Below are positions 15,567 through 24,745 of a stretch of 64,000 bases of DNA, piece after piece (within the stretch, counting starts at the first letter, position 1; each line of letters begins with the position of its first letter). The translations under genes were made by a program, and so were the position numbers. The stretch lies in the NCBI RefSeq assembly GCF_003438075.1, contig NZ_QSTA01000004.1, forward strand, positions 1 to 64,000, written 5' to 3'. The stretch is from Eubacterium sp. OM08-24 (lineage in GTDB: Bacteria > Bacillota > Clostridia > Oscillospirales > Acutalibacteraceae). The notes beneath the pieces were generated by a model. The model was not told the origin of the DNA, did not search any database, and saw only the letters and a list, made by a program, of their open reading frames with translations.

Positions 15567-17933
15567 ATGATAACTACAATTATTAAGCGTGACGGACGAG
15601 AAGCGAATTTTGACACAGAAAAAATAACACAAGCCATTTATAAGGCTGCACAGGCAATCGGCGGCAATGATTATGACGCCGCAAAGGCTCTTTCGTTACA
15701 GGTAGCCGATTTACTTGAGAAAAAATGTGGAGATAAAGCTCCTACTGTTGAGCAGGTTCAGGACGCAGTAGAAAAGGTACTTATTGAAAACGGACACGCA
15801 AGAACAGCCAAGGAATATATCCTTTATCGTGCCGAGCGTACAAGAGTTCGTGAAATGAACACAAAGCTGATGAAGATTTATGAGGACCTTACTTTTAAAT
15901 CAGCAAAAGATAACGATGTAAAGAGAGAGAATGCAAACATTGACGGCGACACCGCAATGGGCACAATGCTCAAATACGGCTCAGAGGGTGCTAAGCAGTT
16001 TAACGAGATGTATATTCTTGACCCTAAGTATTCTAAGGCTCATCGTGACGGCGACATTCATATTCATGACCTTGATTTCTTTACACTTACCACAACTTGT
16101 TGCCAGATTGACCTTGTAAGCCTTTTTAAGGGCGGTTTTTCAACAGGTCATGGCTATTTAAGAGAGCCTAATGACATTGCATCATATTCGGCACTTGCCT
16201 GCATTGCAATTCAGTCTAACCAGAATGACCAGCACGGCGGTCAGAGTGTGCCTAACTTTGATTACTCAATGGCTCCGGGCGTTAAGAAAACATACAGAAA
16301 GCGTTACAGAATCAATCTTGAAAGAGCAATTGAACTTTTGACAGATGCCGAAGATCCTGACGCTGTAGTAAAAGAAATCTGCGAAAAGGCAGAGGAGGCA
16401 AGCGGCGAATGGCCGACACTCGAAAATCAGACTCCTAATTATAAAAAGGAGGAGCTTGCACTTCTTAAAGAAAAGTTTGAAGACAGAGTTGCCGAGAAAA
16501 TTCAGCGTTTTGCGTTTAAACATGCCGAGGCTGAAACAGATAAGGCTACTTTCCAGGCTATGGAGGCACTTATCCATAACCTTAACACAATGCATTCAAG
16601 AGCAGGCGCACAGATTCCGTTCAGCTCGCTTAACTACGGTACAGACACATCTCCTGAGGGCAGACTTGTTATGAAGAATCTTCTTTATGCTACCGAAAGA
16701 GGTCTTGGCAACGGTGAAACACCTATTTTCCCAATTCAGATTTTCAAGGTAAAAGAGGGTATAAACTACAATCCGGAGGATAAGAACTACGATTTGTACA
16801 AGCTCTCAATGAGAGTTTCTGCAAAAAGACTTTTCCCGAACTTCTCATTCATTGATGCACCTTACAATCTCCAGTACTATAAGCCGGGTCATCCTGAAAC
16901 AGAGGTTGCATATATGGGCTGCCGTACAAGAGTTATGGGCAATGTTTACGATCCTGACAGAGAGATTACATACGGCAGAGGAAACCTTAGCTTTACTTCA
17001 ATTAACCTTCCAAGACTTGCAATTCTTTCAAATAAAAATATTGACTTCTTCTTTGAACAGCTTGACAGAATGTGCGATCTCGTTGTCGGTCAGCTCCTTG
17101 AGCGTTTTGAAATTCAGTGTCAGAAGTTGGTAAGAAACTATCCTTTCCTTATGGGTCAGGGTATTTGGCTTGACAGCGACAAGCTTACTCCTAACGATTC
17201 TGTAAGAGATGTTTTAAAGCACGGCTCACTCACAATCGGATTTATCGGACTTGCCGAGTGTCTTGTGGTTCTTACAGGCAAACATCACGGCGAGAGCGAA
17301 ACTTCACAAAAGCTCGGCCTTGAAATTGTCGGCTATATGAGAAAGAAGATGAACGAGGCTACCGAGAAGTACAAACTTAACTTCGGTGTTATCGGTACTC
17401 CTGCAGAGGGCTTGTCGGGCAGATTTGTAAGAATTGATAAAGAGCGTTTTGGAATTATTCCGGGTGTTACAGACAGAGAGTATTATACAAACTCATTCCA
17501 TGTGCCTGTATATTACAATATTTCTGCTTTTGATAAGATTAAGATTGAGGCTCCGTACCACAACCTTACAAACGGCGGTCACATTTCATACATTGAGCTT
17601 GACGGTGACCCGTCACAGAACATTGACGCATTCGAGGCTGTTATCCGTTGTATGAAAGAGAGCGGAATCGGCTACGGTGCAATCAACCACCCCGTTGACC
17701 GTGACCCTGTTTGCGGACATACAGGTATTATCGGTGATTATTGCCCACAGTGCGGCAGAAAAGAAACTAAGAACGGTCAGGGATTTGAGCGTATCCGCAG
17801 AATTACAGGCTACCTTGTAGGTACAACAGAGCGTTTTAACAATGCAAAGGCAGCCGAGGTAAGAGATAGGGTAAAGCACTCTGTTTCTGAATGTTGCGGT
17901 ATGGAAGATTTTTCAGATGATATTACAGCATAA
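15567..17933 (+). CDS. nrdD: Anaerobic ribonucleoside-triphosphate reductase, class III
   Basis: A 788-residue glycyl radical enzyme that makes dNTPs from NTPs without oxygen. The N-terminal ATP-cone (about 1-95; IIKRDGREANFDTEKITQAI) is the allosteric site. The catalytic ten-stranded barrel follows. The C-terminus has a four-cysteine zinc site (VCGHTGIIGDYCPQCGRKE) and the radical glycine in RRITGYLVGTTERFN. ATG 15567 is chosen because GGGAGGA at 15554-15560 precedes it; the upstream ATG 15543 would place that site inside the gene. nrdG follows after two bases, so the pair is one operon. Two NrdR-like boxes upstream suggest repression when dNTP pools are sufficient. Confidence 0.98.
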   Translation: MITTIIKRDGREANFDTEKITQAIYKAAQAIGGNDYDAAKALSLQVADLLEKKCGDKAPTVEQVQDAVEKVLIENGHARTAKEYILYRAERTRVREMNTKLMKIYEDLTFKSAKDNDVKRENANIDGDTAMGTMLKYGSEGAKQFNEMYILDPKYSKAHRDGDIHIHDLDFFTLTTTCCQIDLVSLFKGGFSTGHGYLREPNDIASYSALACIAIQSNQNDQHGGQSVPNFDYSMAPGVKKTYRKRYRINLERAIELLTDAEDPDAVVKEICEKAEEASGEWPTLENQTPNYKKEELALLKEKFEDRVAEKIQRFAFKHAEAETDKATFQAMEALIHNLNTMHSRAGAQIPFSSLNYGTDTSPEGRLVMKNLLYATERGLGNGETPIFPIQIFKVKEGINYNPEDKNYDLYKLSMRVSAKRLFPNFSFIDAPYNLQYYKPGHPETEVAYMGCRTRVMGNVYDPDREITYGRGNLSFTSINLPRLAILSNKNIDFFFEQLDRMCDLVVGQLLERFEIQCQKLVRNYPFLMGQGIWLDSDKLTPNDSVRDVLKHGSLTIGFIGLAECLVVLTGKHHGESETSQKLGLEIVGYMRKKMNEATEKYKLNFGVIGTPAEGLSGRFVRIDKERFGIIPGVTDREYYTNSFHVPVYYNISAFDKIKIEAPYHNLTNGGHISYIELDGDPSQNIDAFEAVIRCMKESGIGYGAINHPVDRDPVCGHTGIIGDYCPQCGRKETKNGQGFERIRRITGYLVGTTERFNNAKAAEVRDRVKHSVSECCGMEDFSDDITA

Positions 17934-17935
17934 TT

Positions 17936-18451
17936 ATGAGTAAAGATATTATAAGACTTTCAGGCGTTATAAAAAACAGCATAGTTGACGGCCCGGGCTT
18001 CAGACTTACAGTCTTTTGTCAGGGCTGCCCGCATCACTGCGAGGGTTGTCACAACGAAAAAACGTGGGACTTTGACGGCGGATTTGATGGCAAGGTTGAG
18101 AAGATAATCAATGTCGCAAAGTCACTTCCGCTCTTGCAGGGACTTACTTTTTCGGGCGGCGAACCGTTTTGTCAGGCAGAGGCATTTGCTGAGCTTGGCA
18201 GGCTTGCACACGAAAACGGATATAATGTGGTTACATATACAGGTTATACATACGAAAAATTGCTTGAGGGAGCAGATAAACACCCTGAGTGGCTTGATTT
18301 GCTCAAGCAGACAGATTACCTTATAGACGGCAGATTTATACTTGAAGAAAAGAGCCTGATGCTTAAGTTCAGAGGGAGCAGAAATCAGCGTATTATTGAT
18401 GTGAAAAAGAGCCTTGAAAGTAATCAAATAGTTGAAAATTACGATATATAA
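17936..18451 (+). CDS. nrdG: Anaerobic ribonucleotide reductase activating protein (radical SAM)
   Basis: A 171-residue activase that uses S-adenosylmethionine and a 4Fe-4S cluster to form the glycyl radical on NrdD. The cluster motif CPHHCEGC gives the CX3CX2C spacing of radical SAM enzymes (about residues 30-37). The glycine-rich TFSGGEPF follows. The length fits NrdG. The ATG lies 2 bases after the nrdD stop, and translation is likely coupled because there is no separate strong ribosome binding site. A terminator follows directly. Confidence 0.96.
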   Translation: MSKDIIRLSGVIKNSIVDGPGFRLTVFCQGCPHHCEGCHNEKTWDFDGGFDGKVEKIINVAKSLPLLQGLTFSGGEPFCQAEAFAELGRLAHENGYNVVTYTGYTYEKLLEGADKHPEWLDLLKQTDYLIDGRFILEEKSLMLKFRGSRNQRIIDVKKSLESNQIVENYDI

Positions 18452-18454
18452 ACA

Positions 18455-18488
18455 AAACCTGCGTTGTTGAGTATAACGCAGGTTTTGT
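18455..18488 (+). terminator. Terminator of the nrdDG operon
   Basis: AAACCTGCGTT pairs with AACGCAGGTTT, then a T-rich tail. Confidence 0.85.
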
Positions 18489-18574
18489 GTTTTGCTGATT
18501 TTTTCAAAAGTTAGAGCAGCAAAGTATTTTATAATTATTTGCTTTAAACTGTGCACTAAACCGTAATAAACAAA

Positions 18575-18605
18575 ATACGGACTGCACATAAAATGCAGTC
18601 CGTAA
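18575..18605 (-). terminator. Terminator of metY
   Basis: On the minus strand ACGGACTGCA pairs with TGCAGTCCGT. It lies 23 bases past the metY stop codon. Confidence 0.7.
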
Positions 18606-18627
18606 ATATTTGAATTATGTGATTTGA

Positions 18628-19926
18628 TTATTTAATAGCCTCAAATGCTTCCTGTAAATCGAAGAGAATATCATCAATATGCTCAGTACCGATTGAAAGA
18701 CGAATTGTATTTGGCTTAATGCCCTGCTCTGCAAGCTCCTGCTCGTTAAGCTGTGAGTGTGTTGTTGATGCAGGATGAATAGCAAGTGACTTAACATCTG
18801 CTACATTTGCAAGAAGTGAGAATACCTGAAGATTATCAATGAACTTCTTAGCGTCTTCTTCTGTACCCTTGATTTCAAAAGTAAAGATTGAACCGCCGCC
18901 GTTAGGGAAGTACTTATCATAAAGTGCCTTATACGGTGAGTTTGGAAGTGATGGGTGGTTTACGCTCTCAACCTGTGGGTGATTTACAAGGAAGTCAAGA
19001 ACTTTCTTTGTGTTCTCAACATGGCGCTCAACACGAAGTGAAAGTGTTTCAAGACCCTGCAAGAAGATGAATGCGTGGAATGGAGAGATTGTAGCACCTG
19101 TGTCACGAAGAAGAATTGCTCTGATGTATGTTACAAATGCAGCGCCCGGAGCAGCCTGTGTGAATACAGCACCGTGGTATGATGGGTTTGGCTCAGCAAA
19201 CTGTGGGAACTTGCCTGATGCAGCCCAGTCAAACTTACCGCTCTCAATAATTACACCGCCGATTGCCGTACCGTGACCGCCGATGAACTTTGTAGCTGAA
19301 TGAACAACGATGTCTGCACCGTACTCAAATGGTCTTACAAGGTAAGGTGTAGCAAATGTGCTGTCAACAACAAGCGGAATATTGTGTGCGTGTGCAATCT
19401 TTGCGAGAGCCTCAATATCAATGAGGTTAGCGTTTGGATTGCCGAGTGTTTCAATGTAGAGAGCCTTTGTATTCTCGTCAATAGCGTTTTCAAAAGCGCC
19501 TTCCTCGTCTGGGTCTACAAATGTTGTTGTAATGCCGTAAGCAGGAAGTGTGTGCTCAAGAAGATTGTATGTGCCGCCGTAAATTGTCTTGGCTGCTACA
19601 ATGTTTTCGCCTGCTTTAGCAAGAGCCTGAATTGTATATGCAATTGCTGCTGCACCTGATGCTACTGCAAGAGCGGCTGTACCACCCTCAAGAGCTGCAA
19701 TTCTCTGCTCAAAAATATCTTCTGTTGGGTTTGTAAGTCTGCCGTAAATGTTGCCTGCATCTTTAAGTGCAAAACGATCGGCAGCGTGCTGGCTGTTGTG
19801 GAATACATAAGATGTTGTTGCGTAAATCGGAACAGCTCTTGCGTCTGTTACCGGGTCTGCTGATTCCTGTCCTACATGAAGCTGAAGTGTTTCAAAGTGT
19901 AATTTTCTATCTTTTAATGTGCTCAT
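18628..19926 (-). CDS. metY: O-acetylhomoserine sulfhydrylase
   Basis: A 432-residue PLP enzyme of the Cys/Met metabolism (trans-sulfuration) family. It joins sulfide to O-acetylhomoserine to give homocysteine. Visible motifs are the ETLQLHVGQ start, [47 protein letters not shown] and the PLP lysine in [13 protein letters not shown]. The length of about 430 fits MetY, whereas MetB/MetC are near 380-400. The start is placed at ATG 19926, which has AAAGAGGTAAC before it; an upstream in-frame ATG at 19944 overlaps that site. A consensus promoter and a palindrome shared with cysK and the Rrf2 gene lie upstream, so expression is probably repressed when cysteine or its precursors are plentiful. Confidence 0.95.
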   Translation of the reverse strand: MSTLKDRKLHFETLQLHVGQESADPVTDARAVPIYATTSYVFHNSQHAADRFALKDAGNIYGRLTNPTEDIFEQRIAALEGGTAALAVASGAAAIAYTIQALAKAGENIVAAKTIYGGTYNLLEHTLPAYGITTTFVDPDEEGAFENAIDENTKALYIETLGNPNANLIDIEALAKIAHAHNIPLVVDSTFATPYLVRPFEYGADIVVHSATKFIGGHGTAIGGVIIESGKFDWAASGKFPQFAEPNPSYHGAVFTQAAPGAAFVTYIRAILLRDTGATISPFHAFIFLQGLETLSLRVERHVENTKKVLDFLVNHPQVESVNHPSLPNSPYKALYDKYFPNGGGSIFTFEIKGTEEDAKKFIDNLQVFSLLANVADVKSLAIHPASTTHSQLNEQELAEQGIKPNTIRLSIGTEHIDDILFDLQEAFEAIK

Positions 19927-20104
19927 TTTAGTTACCTCTTTCAATAATTAATTTAGTTTGTTATAATGTTATAGTAAAAGTTAAAGTAGTAGTAATTGTT
20001 GCATCAGCAACAACATTCTGAGGTACTGCACATTCGTCCGTATCGGTAATTCTGTCTTAAAAGGTTTACAAATAATATAAGCATTAGAGTTCTCCTTTAC
20101 TAAA

Positions 20105-20123
20105 ACTTACTAATTACATAGGT
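20105..20123 (-). promoter_or_regulatory. Putative CymR-type operator at metY
   Basis: ACTTA-N9-TAGGT (plus strand), directly downstream of the metY -10 box. It matches the cysK site at 22136-22154 and the site at 20305-20323. Confidence 0.65.
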
Positions 20124-20136
20124 TTAATGTGATTGT

Positions 20137-20165
20137 ATATTATCATATAATTTTACTCTTGTCAA
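20137..20165 (-). promoter_or_regulatory. Promoter of metY
   Basis: On the minus strand: consensus TTGACA (20165-20160), 17-base spacer, TAATAT (20142-20137). About 200 bases of leader separate it from the metY start; no SAM riboswitch fold was recognised in that leader. Confidence 0.85.
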
Positions 20166-20188
20166 TAGTATTTTTTAAATTTCTAAAA

Positions 20189-20207
20189 ATATATTTGTTT
20201 AGTAGGT
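20189..20207. promoter_or_regulatory. Additional CymR-type half site
   Basis: TTTAGTAGGTTTT at about 20198-20210 is the exact reverse complement of AAAACCTACTAAA in the Rrf2 operator (20302-20314). Only one half of the ACCTA-N9-TAGGT pattern is good here. Confidence 0.4.
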
Positions 20208-20298
20208 TTTAAGAGCAAAATTTATCAAATTCAAAGCATAAAATTTGCAAAAAATCTTATATGAAATATAAAATAGAAGAAATCGGATAAAAAACACC

Positions 20299-20327
20299 TT
20301 GAAAACCTACTAAATATATGTTATTAT
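20299..20327 (+). promoter_or_regulatory. Promoter of the Rrf2 gene with operator filling the spacer
   Basis: TTGAAA (20299-20304), 17-base spacer, TATTAT (20322-20327). The ACCTA-N9-TGTTA element at 20305-20323 occupies the spacer, a layout that implies autorepression. Confidence 0.6.
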
Positions 20328-20383
20328 TGTGTTATAGATAAATGCTATAATTTTGCAAATACTTAGTAAAAGGTGGTGTTAAT

Positions 20384-20821
20384 TTGAAAATTTCTACTAA
20401 GGGAAGATATGCACTGCGAATGCTTATAGATCTGGCTATGCACCAGAATGACGGCTACATTGCATTAAAGGATATTGCCGCTCGTCAGAATATTTCTAAA
20501 AAGTATCTTGAGCAGATTATGCCGATTTTAAATAAAGCTGATATTTTGCTTACTAATCGTGGCTTTCAGGGTGGATACCGCCTTGCAAGAAATCCTAACC
20601 AATATACGGTAGGTGAGATTCTCCGCATTACAGAGGGCAGCCTTGCTCCTGTTGCTTGTCTTGACCACACTCCGAATACTTGCCCTATGAGCGAGGAATG
20701 CATTACTTTACCTGTATGGCAGGGACTTAATGATGTTATTACAAAGTATCTTGACGGCATCACTATTCAAGACATTATTGACCGTCAGACTGAGAGCATC
20801 GGCAATGACTATGTAATATAA
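20384..20821 (+). CDS. Rrf2-family transcription regulator, CymR-like
   Basis: A 145-residue dimeric winged-helix repressor. The N-terminus KISTKGRYALRMLIDLAMH and the helix-turn-helix IALKDIAARQNISKKYLEQI are hallmarks of the family. The wing FQGGYRLARNPNQYTVGEIL follows. Only two cysteines are close together (CLDHTPNTC, then CITLP), a variation on the three-cysteine cluster of IscR. The position between metY and cysK, with a shared palindrome at all three promoters, points to a cysteine metabolism repressor like CymR, which in Bacillus works in complex with CysK. IscR-type iron-sulfur control is the alternative. Start TTG 20384 follows AAAGGTGGTG. Confidence 0.88.
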   Translation: MKISTKGRYALRMLIDLAMHQNDGYIALKDIAARQNISKKYLEQIMPILNKADILLTNRGFQGGYRLARNPNQYTVGEILRITEGSLAPVACLDHTPNTCPMSEECITLPVWQGLNDVITKYLDGITIQDIIDRQTESIGNDYVI

Positions 20822-20848
20822 TAGTATATAAGTTTATAGAAAAAATTA

Positions 20849-20890
20849 TAAAGCCATCTTTGATTTTATCAGTCAAAGATGGCTTTGTTT
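20849..20890 (+). terminator. Terminator of the Rrf2 gene
   Basis: AAAGCCATCTTTGA pairs with TCAAAGATGGCTTT. The stretch 20891-21037 after it shows no gene or further structure. Confidence 0.85.
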
Positions 20891-21037
20891 GTTAATTAGT
20901 TTTTTATTGTTTAGGCAAATAATGTTTTAACACACAAAGTTTAGTTTTGAAAATTTAGCTTTTGCGTTACTTTGTTGCCCGAACGATAATCAGCTAAAGC
21001 ATAAATTTCTCCCAAAACTTTTGATAAAAGCCCAAAA

Positions 21038-21088
21038 TAACAGACCACAAAGCCGAAGTAAAATTCCGTCTTTGTGGTCTGTTAAAAA
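21038..21088 (-). terminator. Terminator of cysK
   Basis: AACAGACCACAAAG pairs with CTTTGTGGTCTGTT across a 19-base loop. T-runs on both sides mean it can serve both strands. Confidence 0.75.
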
Positions 21089-21125
21089 ATTCCTAAATAA
21101 TTTATTACAGGGGATAGATGTTAAA

Positions 21126-22058
21126 TTATTTATCTGAGAACATCGGAGTTGAGAGGTAACGGTCGCCTGTATCAGGAAGAAGTGCTACAATTACCTTGCC
21201 CTTATTTTCAGGACGCTTAGCAAGCTCGGTTGCCGCATATACTGCCGCACCCGAAGAAATACCTACAAGCACACCCTCGGCACGAGCGATTGCCTTGCCT
21301 GTTGCAAATGCGTCATCGTTTTCTACTGCGAAAATTTCGTCATATACATTAGTATCAAGTGTTTCAGGAACAAAGCCTGCGCCGATACCCTGAATTTTGT
21401 GAGGACCTGCAACACCCTTTGAAAGAACAGGTGAGGTAGCCGGCTCAACAGCAACAATCTTTACATTAGGATTTTTTGATTTGAGGTATTTGCCAACGCC
21501 TGTTACAGTACCGCCTGTGCCAACCCCTGCAACAAAAATGTCTACCTTGCCGTCTGTATCTTCCCAAATCTCAGGGCCTGTTGTAGCAAAGTGAGCGGCA
21601 GGGTTTGCCTGATTTACAAACTGTCCGGGAATAAAGCTGTGCGGAATTTCCTTGGCAAGTTCGTCAGCCTTTGCAATAGCGCCTTTCATACCCTTTGCAC
21701 CATCTGTAAGAACAAGCTCAGCACCGTAAGCCTTGAGGAGATTTCTGCGTTCAACGCTCATGGTTTCAGGCATTGTAAGGATAATTCTGTATCCTCTTGC
21801 GGCAGCAACAGCTGCAAGACCGATACCTGTGTTACCACTTGTAGGCTCAATAATTACAGAGTCAGAAGTAAGTAACCCTTTTTTCTCTGCGTCATCAATC
21901 ATAGCCTTTGCTACTCTGTCCTTAACACTTCCTGCCGGATTAAAATATTCAAGCTTTGCAAGTACAGGTGTGTCAAGTCCCTGTGCAGCAGAGTAATTAT
22001 TGAGTTTCATAATAGGTGTTCTGCCAATGAGGTCAGTGATTTTCTCATAAACTTTCAT
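21126..22058 (-). CDS. cysK: Cysteine synthase A (O-acetylserine sulfhydrylase)
   Basis: A 310-residue PLP enzyme that forms cysteine from O-acetylserine and sulfide. The PLP lysine is in [15 protein letters not shown], the substrate loop is [12 protein letters not shown], the phosphate-binding loop is [12 protein letters not shown], and the C-terminal serine loop is [11 protein letters not shown]. The length is standard. The start ATG has AAAGGAG in front. In Firmicutes CysK also binds CymR and gives it its signal, so having the regulator next door is meaningful. The promoter is a perfect consensus and carries the palindrome shared with metY. Confidence 0.97.
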   Translation of the reverse strand: MKVYEKITDLIGRTPIMKLNNYSAAQGLDTPVLAKLEYFNPAGSVKDRVAKAMIDDAEKKGLLTSDSVIIEPTSGNTGIGLAAVAAARGYRIILTMPETMSVERRNLLKAYGAELVLTDGAKGMKGAIAKADELAKEIPHSFIPGQFVNQANPAAHFATTGPEIWEDTDGKVDIFVAGVGTGGTVTGVGKYLKSKNPNVKIVAVEPATSPVLSKGVAGPHKIQGIGAGFVPETLDTNVYDEIFAVENDDAFATGKAIARAEGVLVGISSGAAVYAATELAKRPENKGKVIVALLPDTGDRYLSTPMFSDK

Positions 22059-22135
22059 GGTGGTATCTCCTTTGTAATGTATTTATTTTATAGTGATTTT
22101 AGTAATTTTCGTAATTAAAATTTAATTCTTATTAA

Positions 22136-22154
22136 ACCTACATAAATTATAGGT
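22136..22154 (-). promoter_or_regulatory. Putative CymR-type operator at cysK
   Basis: ACCTACATAAATTATAGGT, a symmetrical ACCTA-N9-TAGGT element that begins 4 bases downstream of the -10 box. It is the best copy of the three. Confidence 0.7.
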
Positions 22155-22157
22155 ATT

Positions 22158-22186
22158 ATTATAGCACCGCTATATACCGTTGTCAA
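22158..22186 (-). promoter_or_regulatory. Promoter of cysK
   Basis: On the minus strand: TTGACA (22186-22181), 17-base spacer, TATAAT (22163-22158). A full consensus. The rest of the gap to 22380 is A/T-rich and shows nothing else. Confidence 0.9.
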
Positions 22187-22380
22187 CACCCAAAATTAAA
22201 ATAAATAAAAAATTGTAATAATGAATAATATACTGCTTATATGCAATATGTATAGAAATATATAAACATTTTCTATAATGAAAAATGTAAATGCAATTGC
22301 AATTTTTTACAATATATGTTAAAATTACTGCAAAAATAAGCAAATAACTTTGCTCACAATTCAGAAGAGGGTGTATAACT

Positions 22381-23472
22381 TTGAAAAAATGTTTTTCGAT
22401 TGTGCTGACTGTTCTTATGGCAGTAATCGTGTTTACGGCTGTTCCTGCGGCTAATGCGGCGGTTATTGAAAACAGTCAGTCGGTACATACTAATCAATCG
22501 GCGGACTTAGGAATACCTCCGCTTGACTTTGGTGATTCTAACGATTATGACAGCGGCGGCGGTTCTGATTGGGGCGGCGGTTCTGATTGGGGCGGCAGCT
22601 CTGACTGGGGCGGCAGTTCCGATTGGGACAGTTCAGACAACAGCAGTTCCGAAAGCAGTGGAGAAGGTCTTGGATTTGGCGGAACGTTAGTTGTTTTCCT
22701 TGTAGTTATCGGTATAGTTGTTTACAGCATGATAAGGGGCAAAAAGGACAGCAAAAGAACAACTACTACTGTTGGCAGATCACAGACAATTCAGCAGTCG
22801 GCAGGCAGAAATGTTACACTTCCTGACCGTACGGCGGAGATTTCAGACCTTATCAAGCAGAAAGACCCGAACTTCTCGGCAGAGGATTTCCTTTCATTCT
22901 CAAGATATGTATATGTTACAATTCAGGATGCGTGGAGCAATCGTGATCTTTCGCCTGTTAGAATTTATCTTCACGATAACCTTTACAATCAGACCCAAAA
23001 GCAGATTGAGCGCAAGATTGCAAACGGTGTAATCAACAAGATAGAGAATGTAGCGGTAAGCACAGCCTATCTTACAGCATATCGCAGGGATAAGGAATTT
23101 GAGTATGTTACAGTTTACCTCAATGCCCGTCTTACAGACTACGAGATAAACGAAAAGACAGGTCAGGTTCTTCGTGGCGATCCAAATGCAAGATACGAAC
23201 TTAGATATGCACTTCGTTTTGCCCGTAATTCAGGCATTAAGACCACAAGTGCAAATACTCAGACACTCAAGTCGCACAGCTGTCCAAACTGCGGTGCGCC
23301 GCTTGAAATGTCAAGCTCAGGCAAGTGTGAATACTGCGGAAGTACAATTACAACAGGTCAGTATTCATGGGTACTCAGCGAGTATTCTTCTATTCGTAAT
23401 GATACTGTTGACCAGGGCATTTACATTGAAAAAGATAATAATGCTCAAAACAACACAAATAATAATCAGTAA
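22381..23472 (+). CDS. Tim44-like domain membrane protein with C-terminal zinc ribbon
   Basis: A 363-residue protein with a signal peptide or anchor (about 1-27, ending ANA-A), an extracellular low-complexity run of GSDWGG-type units (about 57-83), a transmembrane helix (about 98-116; GTLVVFLVVIGIVVYSMI), and a Tim44/MRPL45-like domain (about 140-300; FLSFSRYVYVTIQDAWSNRD, LYNQTQKQIERKI). A zinc ribbon CPNCGAPL...CEYCGS follows (about 301-324). The Tim44-like domain is thus on the cytoplasmic side. Such proteins are common in Firmicutes but have no settled function. TTG 22381 has AAGAGGGTG upstream. Monocistronic, with a strong terminator. Confidence 0.8.
   Translation: MKKCFSIVLTVLMAVIVFTAVPAANAAVIENSQSVHTNQSADLGIPPLDFGDSNDYDSGGGSDWGGGSDWGGSSDWGGSSDWDSSDNSSSESSGEGLGFGGTLVVFLVVIGIVVYSMIRGKKDSKRTTTTVGRSQTIQQSAGRNVTLPDRTAEISDLIKQKDPNFSAEDFLSFSRYVYVTIQDAWSNRDLSPVRIYLHDNLYNQTQKQIERKIANGVINKIENVAVSTAYLTAYRRDKEFEYVTVYLNARLTDYEINEKTGQVLRGDPNARYELRYALRFARNSGIKTTSANTQTLKSHSCPNCGAPLEMSSSGKCEYCGSTITTGQYSWVLSEYSSIRNDTVDQGIYIEKDNNAQNNTNNNQ
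22552..22626 (+). repeat. In-gene repeat encoding GSDWGG units
   Basis: Four tandem units with the sense Gly/Ser-Ser-Asp-Trp-Gly-Gly/Ser. The DNA unit GGCGGxxxTTCTGATTGGG is repeated with small changes, so copy number may vary between strains. Confidence 0.75.
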
Positions 23473-23488
23473 TTTTCTTATTGCTGTT

Positions 23489-23521
23489 CGGGACCGGGAT
23501 TTTTCCCGGTCCCGATTTTTG
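23489..23521 (+). terminator. Terminator after the Tim44-like gene
   Basis: CGGGACCGGG pairs with CCCGGTCCCG around ATTTTT, followed by ATTTTTG. Unusually GC-rich for this genome. Confidence 0.9.
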
Positions 23522-23676
23522 CATTTAATCTGTAAATATTTTTTATATGATAGCAAAATAAAGCCATAAACAAAGTTGTTTTTTACATAATGTATCAAAT
23601 ACTTGCATTTTTAACGCTTGTGTGTTATATTGTAACTGATTTGTTAATCAATATTTCTAAAGTACAAGGTGATATT

Positions 23677-24495
23677 ATGGAATACAAAATTATTGCACTT
23701 GACATTGACGGTACTCTGACAAATTCTCAAAAAGAGATTACACCACGCACACGATTTGCGATTATTGACGCTCAGAAAATGGGCAAAAAAGTTGTAATTG
23801 CCTCGGGCAGACATCCTATGGGTATTCAGAGCATTGCAAAGGATTTATTGCTTGACCGGTATGAGGGCTACATTATGGCTTTCAATGGCGGAAAAATTCT
23901 TGACTGCACAACAGGACAAACTATTGTAAGCAAAGATTTCCCTAGGGAATATCTTTCTGATATTCTCGGTGTGCTGAAGGAGTCAAATCTTTCTGTTCAT
24001 ACCTATGATGATAAAAAAATTATAACAGGCGGCACTCTCAACGATTACTCCAATGTTGAAAGAGATATTCTTAAAATGGATATGGTTGTTGTTGAAGATT
24101 TTGCGACAAATATTCCTGAAAAAATCAATAAACTTTTACTTTCGGGCGAACCTGCCGAGATTGATAAGTACAACGAAATTCTTGCAAAACGCTATGACGG
24201 CTTGCTTGATGTGTATAAGAGCGCACCGTACTTCCTCGAGATTATGCCTTTCGGTGTAACAAAGGGTTCTATGCTGCCTATGCTACTTGAAAAACTCGAT
24301 TTTACAAACGAAGAGATGATTGCTTTTGGCGACAATTACAATGATATAACTATGATTGGTTATGCAGGTCTTGGCGTTGCTATGGGCAATGCAGAGGAAG
24401 ATGTAAAAAAGATTGCAAATTATGTCTGCGAGTCAAACGATGATGACGGAGTTGCAAAAACACTTGAAAAATATGTTTTGAAAAATAATATATAA
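23677..24495 (+). CDS. Cof-type HAD-IIB family phosphatase
   Basis: A 272-residue cytoplasmic phosphatase acting on small phosphorylated metabolites. HAD motif I is LDIDGTLTNS (nucleophile D9 and acid D11), motif II is VVIASGR, motif III uses the lysine in GVTKGSML, and motif IV is IAFGDNYNDITMI. The IIB cap lies between (about 85-185). Related to YidA/YwpJ; sugar phosphates or flavin mononucleotide are typical substrates. ATG 23677 follows AAGGTGAT; the frame is open 87 bases further upstream but without a start signal. A hairpin terminator follows. Confidence 0.93.
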   Translation: MEYKIIALDIDGTLTNSQKEITPRTRFAIIDAQKMGKKVVIASGRHPMGIQSIAKDLLLDRYEGYIMAFNGGKILDCTTGQTIVSKDFPREYLSDILGVLKESNLSVHTYDDKKIITGGTLNDYSNVERDILKMDMVVVEDFATNIPEKINKLLLSGEPAEIDKYNEILAKRYDGLLDVYKSAPYFLEIMPFGVTKGSMLPMLLEKLDFTNEEMIAFGDNYNDITMIGYAGLGVAMGNAEEDVKKIANYVCESNDDDGVAKTLEKYVLKNNI

Positions 24496-24514
24496 TTTGT
24501 AGTTGTGATATATA

Positions 24515-24546
24515 AAAACTCTCTGAATTTAATCGGAGAGTTTTTT
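24515..24546 (+). terminator. Terminator after the HAD gene
   Basis: AAAACTCTC pairs with GAGAGTTTT, followed by T-run. Confidence 0.85.
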
Positions 24547-24745
24547 GTTTTGTCGAAAAATCTGTTTGCTTTTTAAAAAACGGCACTTTGTTCACTTTTT
24601 TGTATAAATTACATAAAACAAGGATTAAATGTTTGGAAGCACAGATTTCGAATAATTCTAAATCAGAAAAAAAATCATTGATAACTACTTTATAATTATA
24701 TATAGATGTTAAATTTTGGTTTTAACGGAAAATGGAGGAAAAGCT

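Noticed and set aside
19927..20136. SAM riboswitch in the metY leader
   Set aside because: The leader is about 200 bases, but no SAM-I core motif or terminator stem could be drawn.
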